The notes beneath the pieces are model-generated. The model was not told where the DNA came from. It saw nothing but the letters and a program-made list of their open reading frames with translations, and made no database searches. A DNA stretch of 64,000 nucleotides from Palsa-504 sp963753225 (GTDB lineage: Bacteria; Actinomycetota; Actinomycetes; Streptosporangiales; Streptosporangiaceae). The stretch covers positions 186,001-250,000 of the forward strand of contig CAVWBQ010000015.1 in NCBI GenBank assembly GCA_963753225.1, in the 5' to 3' direction. Position 1 is the stretch's first letter. Each line of letters begins with the position of its first letter. This document shows positions 1 through 10,236 of the stretch, piece by piece. Position numbers and translations under genes: made by a program.

Positions 1-311
1 CACAGGTCCACGAAGTCGGTGCCCAGCGCCTTCAGGCTCTCCGTGATGGTGGCCCGCGCGCGGCCCGCGTTACCGGGCGGCAGCTTGGTGGTGACAAACA
101 GGTCGGCCCGGTCCACGCGGCTGTCGGCGATGGCGCGGCCGACCTGCTCCTCGTTGCGGTACATGGTGGCGGTGTCGATGTGCCGGTAGCCAACCTGCAG
201 GGCGTGCCGCGTGGCCTCGTAGGCGAGTTCGCCCTGCAACTGCCAGGTACCGAAGCCGATCATCGGCATCGCGGCGGCGTTACCCAGGTCCACGGCAGGA
301 ATCTCGGTCAT
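1..311 (-). CDS. Aldo/keto reductase, N-terminal part (3' end outside window)
   Basis: The reverse strand from an ATG at 311 reads 103 residues of an aldo/keto reductase before the window ends. Visible family hallmarks are the first strand GFGTWQL, the segment GYRHIDTATMYRNEEQVG that carries the catalytic Asp and Tyr, and the later TTKLPP strand. These enzymes are cytosolic NADPH-dependent carbonyl reductases with a TIM-barrel fold; the substrate cannot be told from this piece. It follows hutF on the same strand after 69 bases, and a perfect 12-base palindrome lies in that gap. The catalytic Lys and His and the cofactor-binding C-terminus are outside the window. Confidence 0.9.
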   Translation of the reverse strand, partial: MTEIPAVDLGNAAAMPMIGFGTWQLQGELAYEATRHALQVGYRHIDTATMYRNEEQVGRAIADSRVDRADLFVTTKLPPGNAGRARATITESLKALGTDFVDL

Positions 312-352
312 TCCTCAATTGTCGCAACGGCGCCTGAGATAAGGGAGTACGG

Positions 353-364
353 CCTGACGTCAGG
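353..364. promoter_or_regulatory. 12-bp perfect palindrome upstream of the aldo/keto reductase
   Basis: CCTGACGTCAGG is a perfect palindrome 42 bases upstream of the aldo/keto reductase start and 17 bases beyond the hutF stop. It may be an operator for a dimeric regulator. This is inferred from symmetry and position only. Confidence 0.3.
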
Positions 365-380
365 GTCAGGTACCTGGCGG

Positions 381-1805
381 TTAACCCAGCACGGCGCGGA
401 CGGTGCGGGCCAGGGAGGCGGGGACGTCGGGGATCAGCTGGTGGATACCGTCCCGGACTACGTCGCGGCCGCCGATGACGACGGTGCGGATGTCGGCGGC
501 CGAGGCGGCGAAGACCGCGGTCTCCAGGGCCACGCTGTCGGGCGCGCCGGCGGTGCGCAGGCTGTCGAGGGACACGGTGACCAGGTCCGCCCGGGCGCCG
601 GGGGCGATCTCGCCGGCGTCCGGCCAGCCCAGGCTGGTATGGCCCGCCGAGGTGGCGGCCTGGAGCAGGGTTCCGGCGGTGAAGTGGCCGCGCGAGCGCC
701 GGGCGAGGCGTTCGGCGTACTCGACCCCGCGGGCTTCCTCCAGGATGTCGATGACCGCGTGGCTGTCGCTGCCGAGGGTGAGCGCGCACCCGGCCGCGGC
801 CAGCCGACGGGCCGGGGCGAGCCCGTCGCCGAGATCGCGTTCGGTGGTGGGGCACAGGCAGGCGAATACCTGGCTGCCGCCCAGCAGTTCCAGATCGGCG
901 GAGCCGACGTGGGTGGCGTGCACCACGGTGGTCCGCGGGCCGAGCACGTCCTCGTCGTAGAGAAGCTGGGCCGGCGAGACCCCGTAGACCGCGCGGCAGG
1001 TCTCGTTCTCGGCGCGCTGCTCGGACATGTGAATGTGAAGCGGGGCGCCGTGGTGGCCGGACCAGGCCACCACCGGGTGCATCTGCTCTGGCGGCACGGC
1101 GCGGACCGAGTGGATGGCCGCGCCGGCCCGGGCGTGCGGGGAGAGCATGCCGTGGCCGTCCGGGCCGAGCGCCTCGGCCCGGTCCGCCCACCGCGTTCCG
1201 TCGCCGTCGTAAAACCTGACCTGCGGGCCGGCCAGCGGCAGCACCCCGGTCTTGTCGAGGCCTCCGGTCAGGTAGCAGGTGTCGAGCAGGGTGATCCGCA
1301 GGCCCGCCTCGGCGGCGGCCTGGATGAGGGCGTGACCCATCGCGTTCGGATCGGAGTAGGGCTTCCCGCCCGGCTGGTGGTGCAGGTAGTGGAACTCGCC
1401 CACGCAGGTGATCCCGGCCAGCGCCATCTCGGCGTAGACGGCGCGGGCCAGGGCAAGGTAGCTGTCCGGGTCAAGCCGGGCGGCGACCTCGTACATCCGC
1501 TCGCGCCAGGTCCAGAACGTGCCGCGGTCCGCCTGGGTGGTGCCGCGCAGGGCGCGGTGGAATGCGTGCGAGTGCGCGTTGGCGAAGCCGGGGAGGGTGA
1601 GGCCGCGAAGACGCTCCGTTCCGGGTGGGACGGATGAGGTTGGTGGGGATGTTGCGGGGACGGCTGGGACGGCTGGGACGGCGGGGGTGATCGTGGTGAA
1701 GCGGTCGCCGTCGGCTTCGATCAGGACGTCGCGGCGGACGTCCTGGCCGGGAAGCCACGCAAGGTCGGCGAGCCAGCGGCGGGTCACGGCGGCGCCCGCG
1801 GTCAC
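381..1805 (-). CDS. hutF: Formimidoylglutamate deiminase (HutF)
   Basis: This 474-residue amidohydrolase-superfamily protein matches formimidoylglutamate deiminase, which turns N-formimidoyl-L-glutamate into N-formyl-L-glutamate and ammonia in the five-step histidine degradation route. Metal-ligand motifs are visible: GFANAHSHAFHRAL (HxH), the GEFHYLHHQ segment, HIHMSEQ, and GSDSHAVID with the late catalytic Asp. The GTG start at 1805 overlaps the stop of the upstream M20 gene as GTGA, which sets the start and implies translational coupling. A short PAVPAVPAV repeat near residues 36-44 is an in-frame 9-base repeat. hutI is not directly downstream; an aldo/keto reductase occupies that position. 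The identification rests on residues typical of HutF and on the hutU context. Confidence 0.9.
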   Translation of the reverse strand: MTAGAAVTRRWLADLAWLPGQDVRRDVLIEADGDRFTTITPAVPAVPAVPATSPPTSSVPPGTERLRGLTLPGFANAHSHAFHRALRGTTQADRGTFWTWRERMYEVAARLDPDSYLALARAVYAEMALAGITCVGEFHYLHHQPGGKPYSDPNAMGHALIQAAAEAGLRITLLDTCYLTGGLDKTGVLPLAGPQVRFYDGDGTRWADRAEALGPDGHGMLSPHARAGAAIHSVRAVPPEQMHPVVAWSGHHGAPLHIHMSEQRAENETCRAVYGVSPAQLLYDEDVLGPRTTVVHATHVGSADLELLGGSQVFACLCPTTERDLGDGLAPARRLAAAGCALTLGSDSHAVIDILEEARGVEYAERLARRSRGHFTAGTLLQAATSAGHTSLGWPDAGEIAPGARADLVTVSLDSLRTAGAPDSVALETAVFAASAADIRTVVIGGRDVVRDGIHQLIPDVPASLARTVRAVLG

Positions 1806-3012
1806 GGGCGGCCCGCCAGGTCCTCGAGGACCAGGGCGAGCGCGTGCACGCCGGCTTCGCAGTCGGCCGGGTCGGCGTGTTCGGCGGGCGAGTGCGAGAC
1901 GCCGGTCGGGTTGCGGACGAACAGCATGGCCGTCGGGATCCGGGCGGCGAGGACGCCGGCGTCGTGACCGGCGCCGGTGGGGAGCACCGGCGCGGCGATC
2001 CCGGCCCCGGTGAGCACGCCGGTGATCCGGTCCCGCAGGCTCTCGTCGAAGCGCACCAGCGGAGTGTACGACTCCCGCGCGGCGCCGAACGTCACGCCGT
2101 GCTCGGCGGCCGCGGCGGCCCCGGCGGCACGGATCGCGTCGGCGGTCTCCGCCAGGGTTTCCTCGTCCGGGGCGCGGGCGTCCAGCCAGGCCCGGACCGA
2201 CGAGCTCACGCCGTTGGCGCCGCCAGGCTCGGCGATGACCTTGCCGAAGGTGGCCAGCGCACCGCGGCCGGCGGCGGCCTGGCGGGCGGCCAGCACGGTG
2301 CTCGCGTAGGGCAGCATCGGGTCGTTCCGGTCGGCGAGCCGGGCCGTGCCCGCGTGGTCGGCGCGGCCTGCGAAGTCGAAACGCCACCGCCCGTGCGGCC
2401 AGATGCCCTCGGCGACGCCGATCGCGGCGCCCATCGGCGCCAGGGCCCGGCCCTGCTCGACGTGCAGCTCGACGAACGCGCCCAGCCGCGCGAGCAGGTC
2501 CTCGTCGGGTCCGATCAGGCTGGCGTCGCAGCCCGCGGCGGTCATCGCCGCGGCTAGCGTGACGCCGTCGTCGCCGCGCAGCGCGCGGGCGGAGGCAGGG
2601 TCGATGACCCCGGTGATGAGGCGGCTCCCCAGGCAGGCGACCCGGAAGCGGGCGCCTTCTTCCTCGGTGAAGACCGCGATGGCCACGGCCCGTTCGGGAT
2701 CAAAATCCCTGGCCTTGAGCTCGGCCACGGCGGCCAGCGCGGCCACGACCCCGAGCGCTCCGTCGTAACCCCCGCCGTCGGGGACCGAATCCAGGTGGCT
2801 GCCGGTGACGACGGCGTTCTGTCGTGCCGGCCCCCACCAGGCCCACAGGTTGCCGTTGCGGTCCTGCTCCACGGTGAGGCCGAGCCGCCCGGCCTGGCGG
2901 GTGAACCAGGCACGGCATTCGGCGTCGGCCTGGGTCCAGGAGTAGCGGCGGTAGCCGCCGGTTCCCGGGTCGCGGCCGATCGGTTCAAGTTGCTGCCAGA
3001 GCTCGGCAAAGC

Positions 3013-3016
<4 letters not shown>
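1802..3016 (-). CDS. M20-family amidohydrolase (allantoate amidohydrolase-like) in the hut operon
   Basis: The 404-residue product belongs to the M20 peptidase/allantoate amidohydrolase/N-carbamoyl amino acid hydrolase family. Dinuclear metal ligands are visible in GSHLDSVPDGGGYDG (His and Asp), in TEEEGARF (paired Glu) and in ELHVEQG (His). Its ATG overlaps the hutU stop as ATGA, and its own stop overlaps the hutF start, so the three genes form one operon. Sequence alone suggests cleavage of a carbamoyl- or formyl-type amide. Its place next to hutF suggests it acts on the hutF product N-formylglutamate in place of HutG. That role is inference from context. Confidence 0.85.
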
Positions 3017-4671
<1,655 letters not shown>

Positions 4672-4751
4672 GAGCCCATCATGGCCCGGACGAAAATGAA
4701 GGTGACAAGCAGGGTGGAGCGTTGCTAGGTTCGGCGCCTGTAGGGGGTACC

Positions 4752-5288
4752 GTGCGACGGGTCTCGGTGGTGGGCACCTCCGGTGCGGGCAAGTCCACCC
4801 TGTCCAAGGCGCTGGCGGGCGCGCTGGACGCCGATTTCCTCGAGCTGGATTCGGTCTTTCACCAAGCCGGCTGGGTGCCGCTGCCCCGGGAGGACTTCCG
4901 GCGGCGCGTCGCGGCCGTGGTGGCGGGCGAGCGCTGGGTGATCGACGGAAACTACACCAGCCAGGTCAAGGACCTGGTTTGGGCGCGCGCGGACACCGTC
5001 GTCTGGCTCGACCTGCCGCGGCGCACGGTGATGCGGCGGATCATCTGGCGGTCGTTCCGGCGCGCGGCCGCGCGGACCGAGCTGTGGAACGGCAACCGCG
5101 AGCGCTGGCGGAACTTCTTCTCTTTGGACAAGGAGGAGTCCGTTATCGCCTGGGCGTGGCAGACGCACGCCGCGACCCGGGCCAAGCTGGAGGCGGCCAT
5201 GGCCGATCAGGGGAACAGCCACGTGGAGTTCGTTCGGCTTAAAAGCTCTGGTGCGGTGCGGCGGTTCTTGCGGGACCTCAGGCGTTGA
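4752..5288 (+). CDS. P-loop nucleoside/adenylate kinase-like protein
   Basis: A 178-residue small P-loop NTPase with Walker A GTSGAGKST at residues 8-16. A basic DLPRRTVMRRIIWRSFRR region follows, then a WNGNRERWRNFF segment typical of the adenylate-kinase-like or topology-modulation (FlaR-type) group. The GTG at 4752 is preferred because GGGGG lies five to nine bases upstream; a TTG at 4722 would add ten unsupported residues. The substrate is unknown. The last 11 bases overlap the end of the convergent HtrA-like gene. Confidence 0.75.
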   Translation: MRRVSVVGTSGAGKSTLSKALAGALDADFLELDSVFHQAGWVPLPREDFRRRVAAVVAGERWVIDGNYTSQVKDLVWARADTVVWLDLPRRTVMRRIIWRSFRRAAARTELWNGNRERWRNFFSLDKEESVIAWAWQTHAATRAKLEAAMADQGNSHVEFVRLKSSGAVRRFLRDLRR

Positions 5289-6255
5289 CCAGCTCTGAGG
5301 GTTCGGCGATGACGTCGACCAGGGCGCCGTTGCGCATCACGGTGATCGCGAGCGGCTTGCCGATCGCCTCGGAGAACATCAGCCGCTGCAGGTCCTGGGA
5401 GACCGCGACCGGGTTGCCGCCCACGGTCAGCAGCAGGTCCCCCTGGCGCAGGCCGGCCCGGTCGGCCGGGCCGCCGGCTACTACCTGCGCGACGAGCAGG
5501 CCGGTCTTGCGGCCGAGCCGCTCGCGCCAGTTCGCGGGCACCGGACCCGGCATCATGGCCAGGCCCAGGTAGGCCCGGCGGACCCGGCCGTCGCGCATCA
5601 GCGCCGAGATGATCCGCCTGGTGGTGTCGTTGACCGGGACCGCCATGCCCAGGCCGACGCCGGCCACGGCGGTGTTGATGCCGACCACGCGGGCGCCGGC
5701 GTCGGCCAGCGCGCCGCCGGAGTTACCCGGGTTGAGCGCGGCGTCGGTCTGGATGACGTCCTCGATCACCCGGCCGCGGGCCGGAAGGGACCGGCCGAGC
5801 GCGCTGACCACGCCGGCCGTCACCGACCCGGCCAGCCCGAGCGGGTTGCCGACCGCGACCACCAGCTGGCCGACCTTGAGCGTGTCGGCCTCGCCGAGCT
5901 CGGCGGGCTCCGGGGTGGGGCCGGTCGCGCGCAGCACCGCGAGGTCGGACAGCGGGTCGGCGCCCACCACCCGGAACGGCGCGGACGTGCCGTCGGCGAA
6001 CTCCGCGGTGCCGCCGGTCGACTTGCCCACGACGTGGGCGTTGGTCAGCAGGAACCCGTCGCCGGTGAAGACCACGCCGGAGCCGAGGCTCTCGCCGCGG
6101 CCGTAGCCTCCGCCTTGTCCCCCGCGGGGCACGCGGAGGCTGGCGACCTTGGGCGTGAGCCGTTCGGCCACACCGGAGACGATCTGCGAATATGTATCCA
6201 GAGGGTTGCTGTCGGCGCTGCTTTCGGCGCTGCCGCCAGGGCTGATGTCCTCCAT
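5278..6255 (-). CDS. HtrA/S1C-type trypsin-like serine protease with PDZ domain, no export signal
   Basis: The 325-residue protein has a trypsin-like domain with the full triad: His74 in TNAHVV, Asp104 in SDLAVL and Ser179 in GNSGGAL. One PDZ domain follows from about residue 230, with the GLRQGDLLLTVGG core. It lacks the N-terminal signal or transmembrane anchor common in DegP/HtrA proteins, so a cytosolic location is inferred. The ATG at 6255 has a GGGAG five bases upstream and is chosen over a TTG at 6279. The gene is alone and convergent with the kinase. Confidence 0.88.
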   Translation of the reverse strand: MEDISPGGSAESSADSNPLDTYSQIVSGVAERLTPKVASLRVPRGGQGGGYGRGESLGSGVVFTGDGFLLTNAHVVGKSTGGTAEFADGTSAPFRVVGADPLSDLAVLRATGPTPEPAELGEADTLKVGQLVVAVGNPLGLAGSVTAGVVSALGRSLPARGRVIEDVIQTDAALNPGNSGGALADAGARVVGINTAVAGVGLGMAVPVNDTTRRIISALMRDGRVRRAYLGLAMMPGPVPANWRERLGRKTGLLVAQVVAGGPADRAGLRQGDLLLTVGGNPVAVSQDLQRLMFSEAIGKPLAITVMRNGALVDVIAEPSELVNA

Positions 6256-6365
6256 CGCATCTCCCAGCCATTCACGCAATGATTACAGGATTACACAGTA
6301 ACAACGGAATGGGAGAGGGCCTTACCTGCGAGCGTTCCGCCCGAAGCTGAATCCCTGGGTTCCGC

Positions 6366-7367
6366 CTACGGCGGCGGCGCATGGCCGGGCGGGCCGATGG
6401 GGTTGCCTGGGCGGCACTCGACCACGAAACGGCCGGACGACTGGGTGCGGGCGGCGATGACGTCCAGGCCGGCCCGGCGGGCAAGCTCGGTGAACTGGCT
6501 GAGCGTGCTGGTCTTGCCGCCCGCCACCAGCATGTCGATGCCGAGCGAGCGCGGCGTTTCATCGGCCGCGACGCCGCCGAGGACGGCGATGGCGGCTTTC
6601 GAGGTTCTCGCCGCCTCGGCGCAGCGGCGGAGGATGGCTACCGTCGGTTCGTCGGGCCAGTCGTTGAGGACGCTCTTGAGCAGGTAGAGGTCGGCTCCGG
6701 GGGGCAGCGGGTCGAAGAAGCTCTGCGCCTCGACCGTCACCCGTTCGGCGACCCCGAAGCTCTCGATGAGCTCGCCGGCCCGGGCCACAGTGCCCGGCAG
6801 GTCGACCAGGATGCCCCGGGCCCGCGGATGCCGCCGCAGCAGCGAGGCCAGCATGGCCCCGGTCCCGCCGCCGACGTCGACGACGGTGCGGACGGTGTCC
6901 CAGCCATCGCTGAGCTCAACGTCGTAGTCGGGGACGCCGTGCCCGGCCGGGCCCATGAGCGCGTCGAACTCCGCCCCGATCGCCGGGTGGGCGTCTAGGT
7001 CCTCCCAGAAGGGCCGGCCGAACACCTGCTGGTAGGCGGGCTGGCCGGTGCGGACGTAGTCGAGCAGCGTGCCCCAGGTGCGGGCCATCCGGCCGCCGAT
7101 GCCGGCCAGGTCGAGGAACGGCACGCTCGCGAGCTGTTCGGCGGCCTGGTTGCAGGCGAACCGGCCGGGGGCTTCCTCGGTGAACACCCCCCGGGAGACA
7201 AGATGCCCGAGGACGGCGTGCAGGGCATCGGGGTCGCAGCCCGCCGCCGCGGCGAGGTCGGCGATGCCGGCGTGGCCGGCCGCGATGTGCTCGGGGATGC
7301 GCAAGGTGGCGACTACCCGCAGGCACCAGGGCGTGGCCAGGTCCAGCATCTGTTCGAGGTCTACCAT
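6366..7367 (-). CDS. SAM-dependent O-methyltransferase (plant-type/AcsM-like fold)
   Basis: This 333-residue protein has the two-part layout of small-molecule O-methyltransferases. An N-terminal winged-helix dimerisation region occupies about residues 5-95 (LATPWCLRVVATLRIPEHI and DALHAVLGHLVSRGVF). A C-terminal Rossmann domain has the SAM motif VVDVGGGTGAML near residue 165, followed by LKSVLNDWPDE. Such enzymes methylate hydroxyls of phenolic or polyketide products. The substrate cannot be assigned and no biosynthetic partner is adjacent. It is divergent from the quinone oxidoreductase, with a 181-base gap that should hold both promoters. Confidence 0.85.
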   Translation of the reverse strand: MVDLEQMLDLATPWCLRVVATLRIPEHIAAGHAGIADLAAAAGCDPDALHAVLGHLVSRGVFTEEAPGRFACNQAAEQLASVPFLDLAGIGGRMARTWGTLLDYVRTGQPAYQQVFGRPFWEDLDAHPAIGAEFDALMGPAGHGVPDYDVELSDGWDTVRTVVDVGGGTGAMLASLLRRHPRARGILVDLPGTVARAGELIESFGVAERVTVEAQSFFDPLPPGADLYLLKSVLNDWPDEPTVAILRRCAEAARTSKAAIAVLGGVAADETPRSLGIDMLVAGGKTSTLSQFTELARRAGLDVIAARTQSSGRFVVECRPGNPIGPPGHAPPP

Positions 7368-7548
7368 CGGTGGGGTGCCCTCCGTCTTTCATGTCGGCAG
7401 CAAGGAGATCCGTTCGGCTCTGATCCTGTCAGCCGGCTATGGGCGGGGTCTTGGCGAAAAGGGACAACGGCCGGCAGGGCTTCGGTGATCGAGTTCGAAG
7501 AGGGTCACGCGCACGTGTCGGTGACGATCGCGCTGAACGCGAGGTTCG

Positions 7549-8610
7549 ATGTTCGCTCATAGGATCGCGGCGTTCACCGGCCCGGATGATGTGGTGTGGG
7601 CGGAAGTGGCGGAGCCGACGGCCGGCCCGGAGGCCGACGGCGGCGTGGTCATCGACGTGGCCGCGGCGGGAGTGTCCTTCGCGGACCTGCTGCAGACCAG
7701 GGGCGCGTACCAGATGCGGGTGGCTCTTCCCTATACACCGGGCATGGACGCGGCGGGTGTGGTCCGGTCTGGTGCTGGCTTCCGCCCGGGCCAGCGGGTA
7801 GCGGTGCTGGTACCGCACGGCTGCTGGCAGGAGGCCATCAGCGTCCCTGGAGAACGGGTCTTGCCGTTGCCGGACGGGATGAGCTTCGAGGCGGGCGCGG
7901 CCGCTCCCCTCAACTACCTGACCGGCCTGTTCGCGCTGGTGCGGCGGGCCCGGGCGCAGGCGGGTGAGACGCTGCTCGTGCACGGCGCGGCGGGAGGCGT
8001 CGGGACCGCGGCCGTCCAGCTGGGGAAGGCGCTCGGGCTGCGGACGATCGCGGTCGCCGGGGACGAGGCGAAGCGGAAGTTCGCGCTGCGGTGCGGTGCG
8101 GACCAGGCGGTGCTGAGCCACGGCCGGCTGGGCGACGGCCGGCTGGGCGACGGCCGGCTGGGCGACGGCCGTGGCTCGGGCGACGGCTGGCTGGCCGCGG
8201 TGCGCGACCTGGTGGGAGAGCGGGCGGTCGACATCGTGCTCGATCCGGTCGGAAGCGACCGGATGACGGACAGCCTGCGTTCGCTCGCCCCCGAGGGGCG
8301 GCTGCTCGTGCTCGGGTTCGCCGGCGGCGAGATCCCGGTGGTGAAGGTGAACCGGCTCTTGCTGGGTAACACCGGTGTGCTGGGGGTCGCCTCGCGCGAG
8401 TTCTTCGAGCGGCACCCGGCGCTGGTGGCCGAGCTGTGGGGGCAGCTGATGGAGCTGCGGCAGACCGGAGCGCTAGGCGATCCTCCGGTCGAGGTCTATC
8501 CGTTCGCCGATGCCCGCGGGGCGTTGCGGGCGATCGCCGACCGGAGAGCCCTGGGCAAGGTCGTGCTGAGTCGTTCCTTGCCGGCTGGTTCGGGTCGCGG
8601 AGGCGAGTGA
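7549..8610 (+). CDS. NADPH:quinone oxidoreductase-like medium-chain dehydrogenase
   Basis: The 353-residue protein is a zinc-independent medium-chain dehydrogenase/reductase. Family features are the GroES-like N-terminal half with GVSFADLLQTRGAYQ and the nucleotide-binding VHGAAGGVGTAAVQLGKALG. Such enzymes reduce quinones or enones with NADPH in the cytosol. A peculiarity lies at 8120-8172, where a 15-base unit repeated three times in frame adds GRLGD repeats after KRKFALRCGADQAVLSH. This insertion sits in a surface region of the cofactor domain and is probably a recent slippage product. The gene stands alone. Confidence 0.87.
   Translation: MFAHRIAAFTGPDDVVWAEVAEPTAGPEADGGVVIDVAAAGVSFADLLQTRGAYQMRVALPYTPGMDAAGVVRSGAGFRPGQRVAVLVPHGCWQEAISVPGERVLPLPDGMSFEAGAAAPLNYLTGLFALVRRARAQAGETLLVHGAAGGVGTAAVQLGKALGLRTIAVAGDEAKRKFALRCGADQAVLSHGRLGDGRLGDGRLGDGRGSGDGWLAAVRDLVGERAVDIVLDPVGSDRMTDSLRSLAPEGRLLVLGFAGGEIPVVKVNRLLLGNTGVLGVASREFFERHPALVAELWGQLMELRQTGALGDPPVEVYPFADARGALRAIADRRALGKVVLSRSLPAGSGRGGE
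8120..8172 (+). repeat. In-frame 15-bp tandem repeat (GRLGD x3)
   Basis: The unit CGGCTGGGCGACGGC occurs three times in tandem inside the quinone oxidoreductase gene and encodes repeated GRLGD residues. It keeps the frame. Confidence 0.85.
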
Positions 8611-8669
8611 GGGGCCCGTCGCGGCGCGTCCGGGCCGAACATGCCGCCGGGCGAAGAAGCGACGTGGTG

Positions 8670-8755
8670 TCGCTCGGCGCACGACCACCGCTGCGAGCAC
8701 GAACGACCAGATGACACCGACTACCAGGATCGCGGCTCCGAGCGTGCCCAAGCAG
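8670..8755 (-). pseudogene. Remnant of a DUF1622 membrane protein gene
   Basis: The reverse strand encodes LGAAILVVGVIWSFVLAAV, identical over this transmembrane stretch to the intact DUF1622 protein at 9502-9945. DNA identity is also high (compare 8685-8748 with about 9808-9870). Similarity stops on both sides, so only the first membrane segment survives. An open frame continues around it but has no resemblance to the family and overlaps the oxidoreductase gene. I read it as a truncated duplicate left by rearrangement. Confidence 0.6.
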
Positions 8756-8911
8756 GTAGCCAGCCATGGTTCAGCGCAGTCACGTCGCAAGCCAGCGCCG
8801 GATCATTGGTCCCGCCCACAGATGCCTTTCGTCCCTACAGCCACACCGCTTTCTCTGAGCAGAGTGGTATCGGATCGGTAGCTGCTCTTCGAGCGGACAT
8901 CCGGTGCCGAC

Positions 8912-8953
8912 GCTGCCTTCCGGCAGCAACTAGGAGCGTTCCAGGCGAACGCT
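8912..8953 (+). promoter_or_regulatory. Two adjacent hairpins in the leader of the small membrane protein
   Basis: GCTGCC-TTCC-GGCAGC (8912-8927) is followed by AGCGTTC-CAGGC-GAACGCT (8935-8953). The second ends 16 bases before the ATG, beside the GAGAGGGG ribosome site. They could be operators or translational control structures. Only symmetry and position support this. Confidence 0.35.
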
Positions 8954-8969
8954 GAGAGGGGAAACGACC

Positions 8970-9170
8970 ATGTTCGTCCTCTGGTGGATCCTTGTCGCGA
9001 TCATCTGGATCGCAATTGCGTTCTGGCCCGCCCGCGTCGCTGGCCGAAAGGGCCACAGCTTCATCGCGTTCTTCATCTTCAGCCTGTTCCTCTGGCCGGC
9101 CGCGCTCATCGTCGCCTACCTCGTCCACGATCGCACCTACGCTCCACCCAGGGCCGCAGCTGTCCACTAG
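8970..9170 (+). CDS. Small two-helix membrane protein
   Basis: A 66-residue protein with two hydrophobic segments: residues 3-24 (WWILVAIIWIAIAFWPARVA) and 31-50 (FIAFFIFSLFLWPAALIVAY). They are separated by a basic GRKGHS turn, and a short soluble tail follows. The ATG is preceded by GAGAGGGGAAAC, a good ribosome site. The layout resembles small inner-membrane proteins of unknown function, and I do not recognise a named family. It is convergent with the DUF1622 gene across about 330 bases. Confidence 0.65.
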   Translation: MFVLWWILVAIIWIAIAFWPARVAGRKGHSFIAFFIFSLFLWPAALIVAYLVHDRTYAPPRAAAVH

Positions 9171-9501
9171 CCGCCGTAACCGGAACTGACAACTGGTCAG
9201 GAGCATCAATAGCGGCCGGCCTCGTGTCCCCGTGCCGGCCGCCACCGGTGCTCGGCGTCTTCCGCGCAGCTCGTAGCCCGCGTCGCGGAGGACGCCAGAC
9301 CATCCCAGCCTGGATTACCACGACGTCCCGCCCGGGCTTCAGCGGATCCGCGGGCCCTACCCCGATCGCGCCAGGCATGTCCGGCCTGAAAAGCGACGCT
9401 CGCGGGTCGCCGCCGTTCCTCGGATCAGATTGCCAGGCCGTGCCCATCGGGAGCGGGAAGGGCGAGAAAGGCCCACGCCGCGGGCGCGGTGTGGTCGCGG
9501 C
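9171..9501. other. Intergenic stretch between convergent genes, no gene seen
   Basis: This 331-base GC-rich stretch lies between two convergent membrane-protein genes. Open frames exist on both strands but none has a ribosome site or family resemblance. I see no strong terminator. Confidence 0.5.
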
Positions 9502-9945
9502 TTACGGCGGCGTCTCGGACTCTAGCGCGCTTGCCGAGGCCCGACGGATCGTCCCCGCGCCGCCCATCAATGCCCGCCGCCACGGCGCAACGCCCTCGAT
9601 CTCGGTTTCCAGCGAGAAACTCAGGAATGTCCTGATCACTACGATCAGCCCGAGCTGGAGCACATTGTTGAGGGTAGGCGCGACCGCGACGGTGCGGATC
9701 AGGTCGGCGGCGACCAGGACTTCCAGCCCGAGCAGCAAGGTGCCGCCGAATGCCTGGCGCAGTACGAGGTAAGCCTTTGCCGACCACCCGGATCGCCGCG
9801 CGGCTACCGCCGCGAGCACGAAGGACCAGATCACGCCGACGACCAGGATCGCGGCTCCCAGTGCCTCGAAGCCCTGGGCCACGTGATCCATCAGCTCCGT
9901 GAACGTCTCATTCGGCGCCCCGGAAGCAGCCGCGCCGAGGATCAT
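9502..9945 (-). CDS. DUF1622 family membrane protein
   Basis: The 147-residue product resembles the DUF1622 family of unknown function. It has three hydrophobic segments: about residues 32-52 (ALGAAILVVGVIWSFVLAAVA), 68-84 (FGGTLLLGLEVLVAADLI) and 93-113 (NNVLQLGLIVVIRTFLSFSL). The tail is soluble and ends in ESETPP. The TFLSFSLETEIEG stretch is typical of the family. A truncated copy of its first membrane segment lies at 8670-8755. No function is known, and the neighbours give no clue. Confidence 0.8.
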   Translation of the reverse strand: MILGAAASGAPNETFTELMDHVAQGFEALGAAILVVGVIWSFVLAAVAARRSGWSAKAYLVLRQAFGGTLLLGLEVLVAADLIRTVAVAPTLNNVLQLGLIVVIRTFLSFSLETEIEGVAPWRRALMGGAGTIRRASASALESETPP

Positions 9946-10177
9946 GTGCTCCTGCCCCGCATGCTTTCCCCTCAGCTAGCTCACCAGGACGTCAAGTAGT
10001 CTCCCACCCCGCCGGGCAGTTCTGATACACCGACCCAAACGCCGCCGGGGCTTGCCATCTCCGGCAGGGCTTGCCATCTCCCTTTCCACGCCCGTTGGCC
10101 AGGTACTTCGGTGTGCTGATTTCACTCGAATACCTCCTTTCTATCGATACTCATTAGTTATTTTGTCTTGTTATGGA

Positions 10178-10206
10178 TTGAATTTCGGATCTGAATCGAG
10201 TATAAT
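10178..10206 (+). promoter_or_regulatory. Near-consensus sigma-70 promoter in an AT-rich stretch
   Basis: TTGAAT at 10178-10183 and TATAAT at 10201-10206 are separated by exactly 17 bases. The predicted start lies about 24 bases before the DUF222 gene, which has a GAAGGAG ribosome site. The surrounding 100 bases are strongly AT-rich compared with the rest of the window. Confidence 0.65.
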
Positions 10207-10236
10207 TTCGATTAATGATCTTGCGAAGGAGAATTT

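Larger units (their letters stand above)
8611..8969. other. Gene-poor interval with DUF1622 remnant and twin hairpins
   Basis: This 359-base interval has no convincing intact gene. It holds a short reverse-strand remnant similar to the intact DUF1622 gene about 1.1 kb away, and two adjacent hairpins just before the small membrane protein. Both are listed separately. Confidence 0.6.

Noticed and set aside
180..1637. 485-residue open frame on the plus strand
   Set aside because: It runs opposite to hutF, is Gly/Arg/Val-rich with no family resemblance, and is an antisense shadow of a GC-rich gene.
1471..1758. Extension of the hutF frame upstream of the GTG at 1805
   Set aside because: The frame stays open into the M20 gene, but conserved HutF sequence begins after the GTG, and the GTGA overlap sets the start.
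8473..8790. 105-residue reverse-strand frame containing a DUF1622-like helix
   Set aside because: Only the membrane segment resembles the family; the rest is antisense to the oxidoreductase gene. Treated as a remnant.
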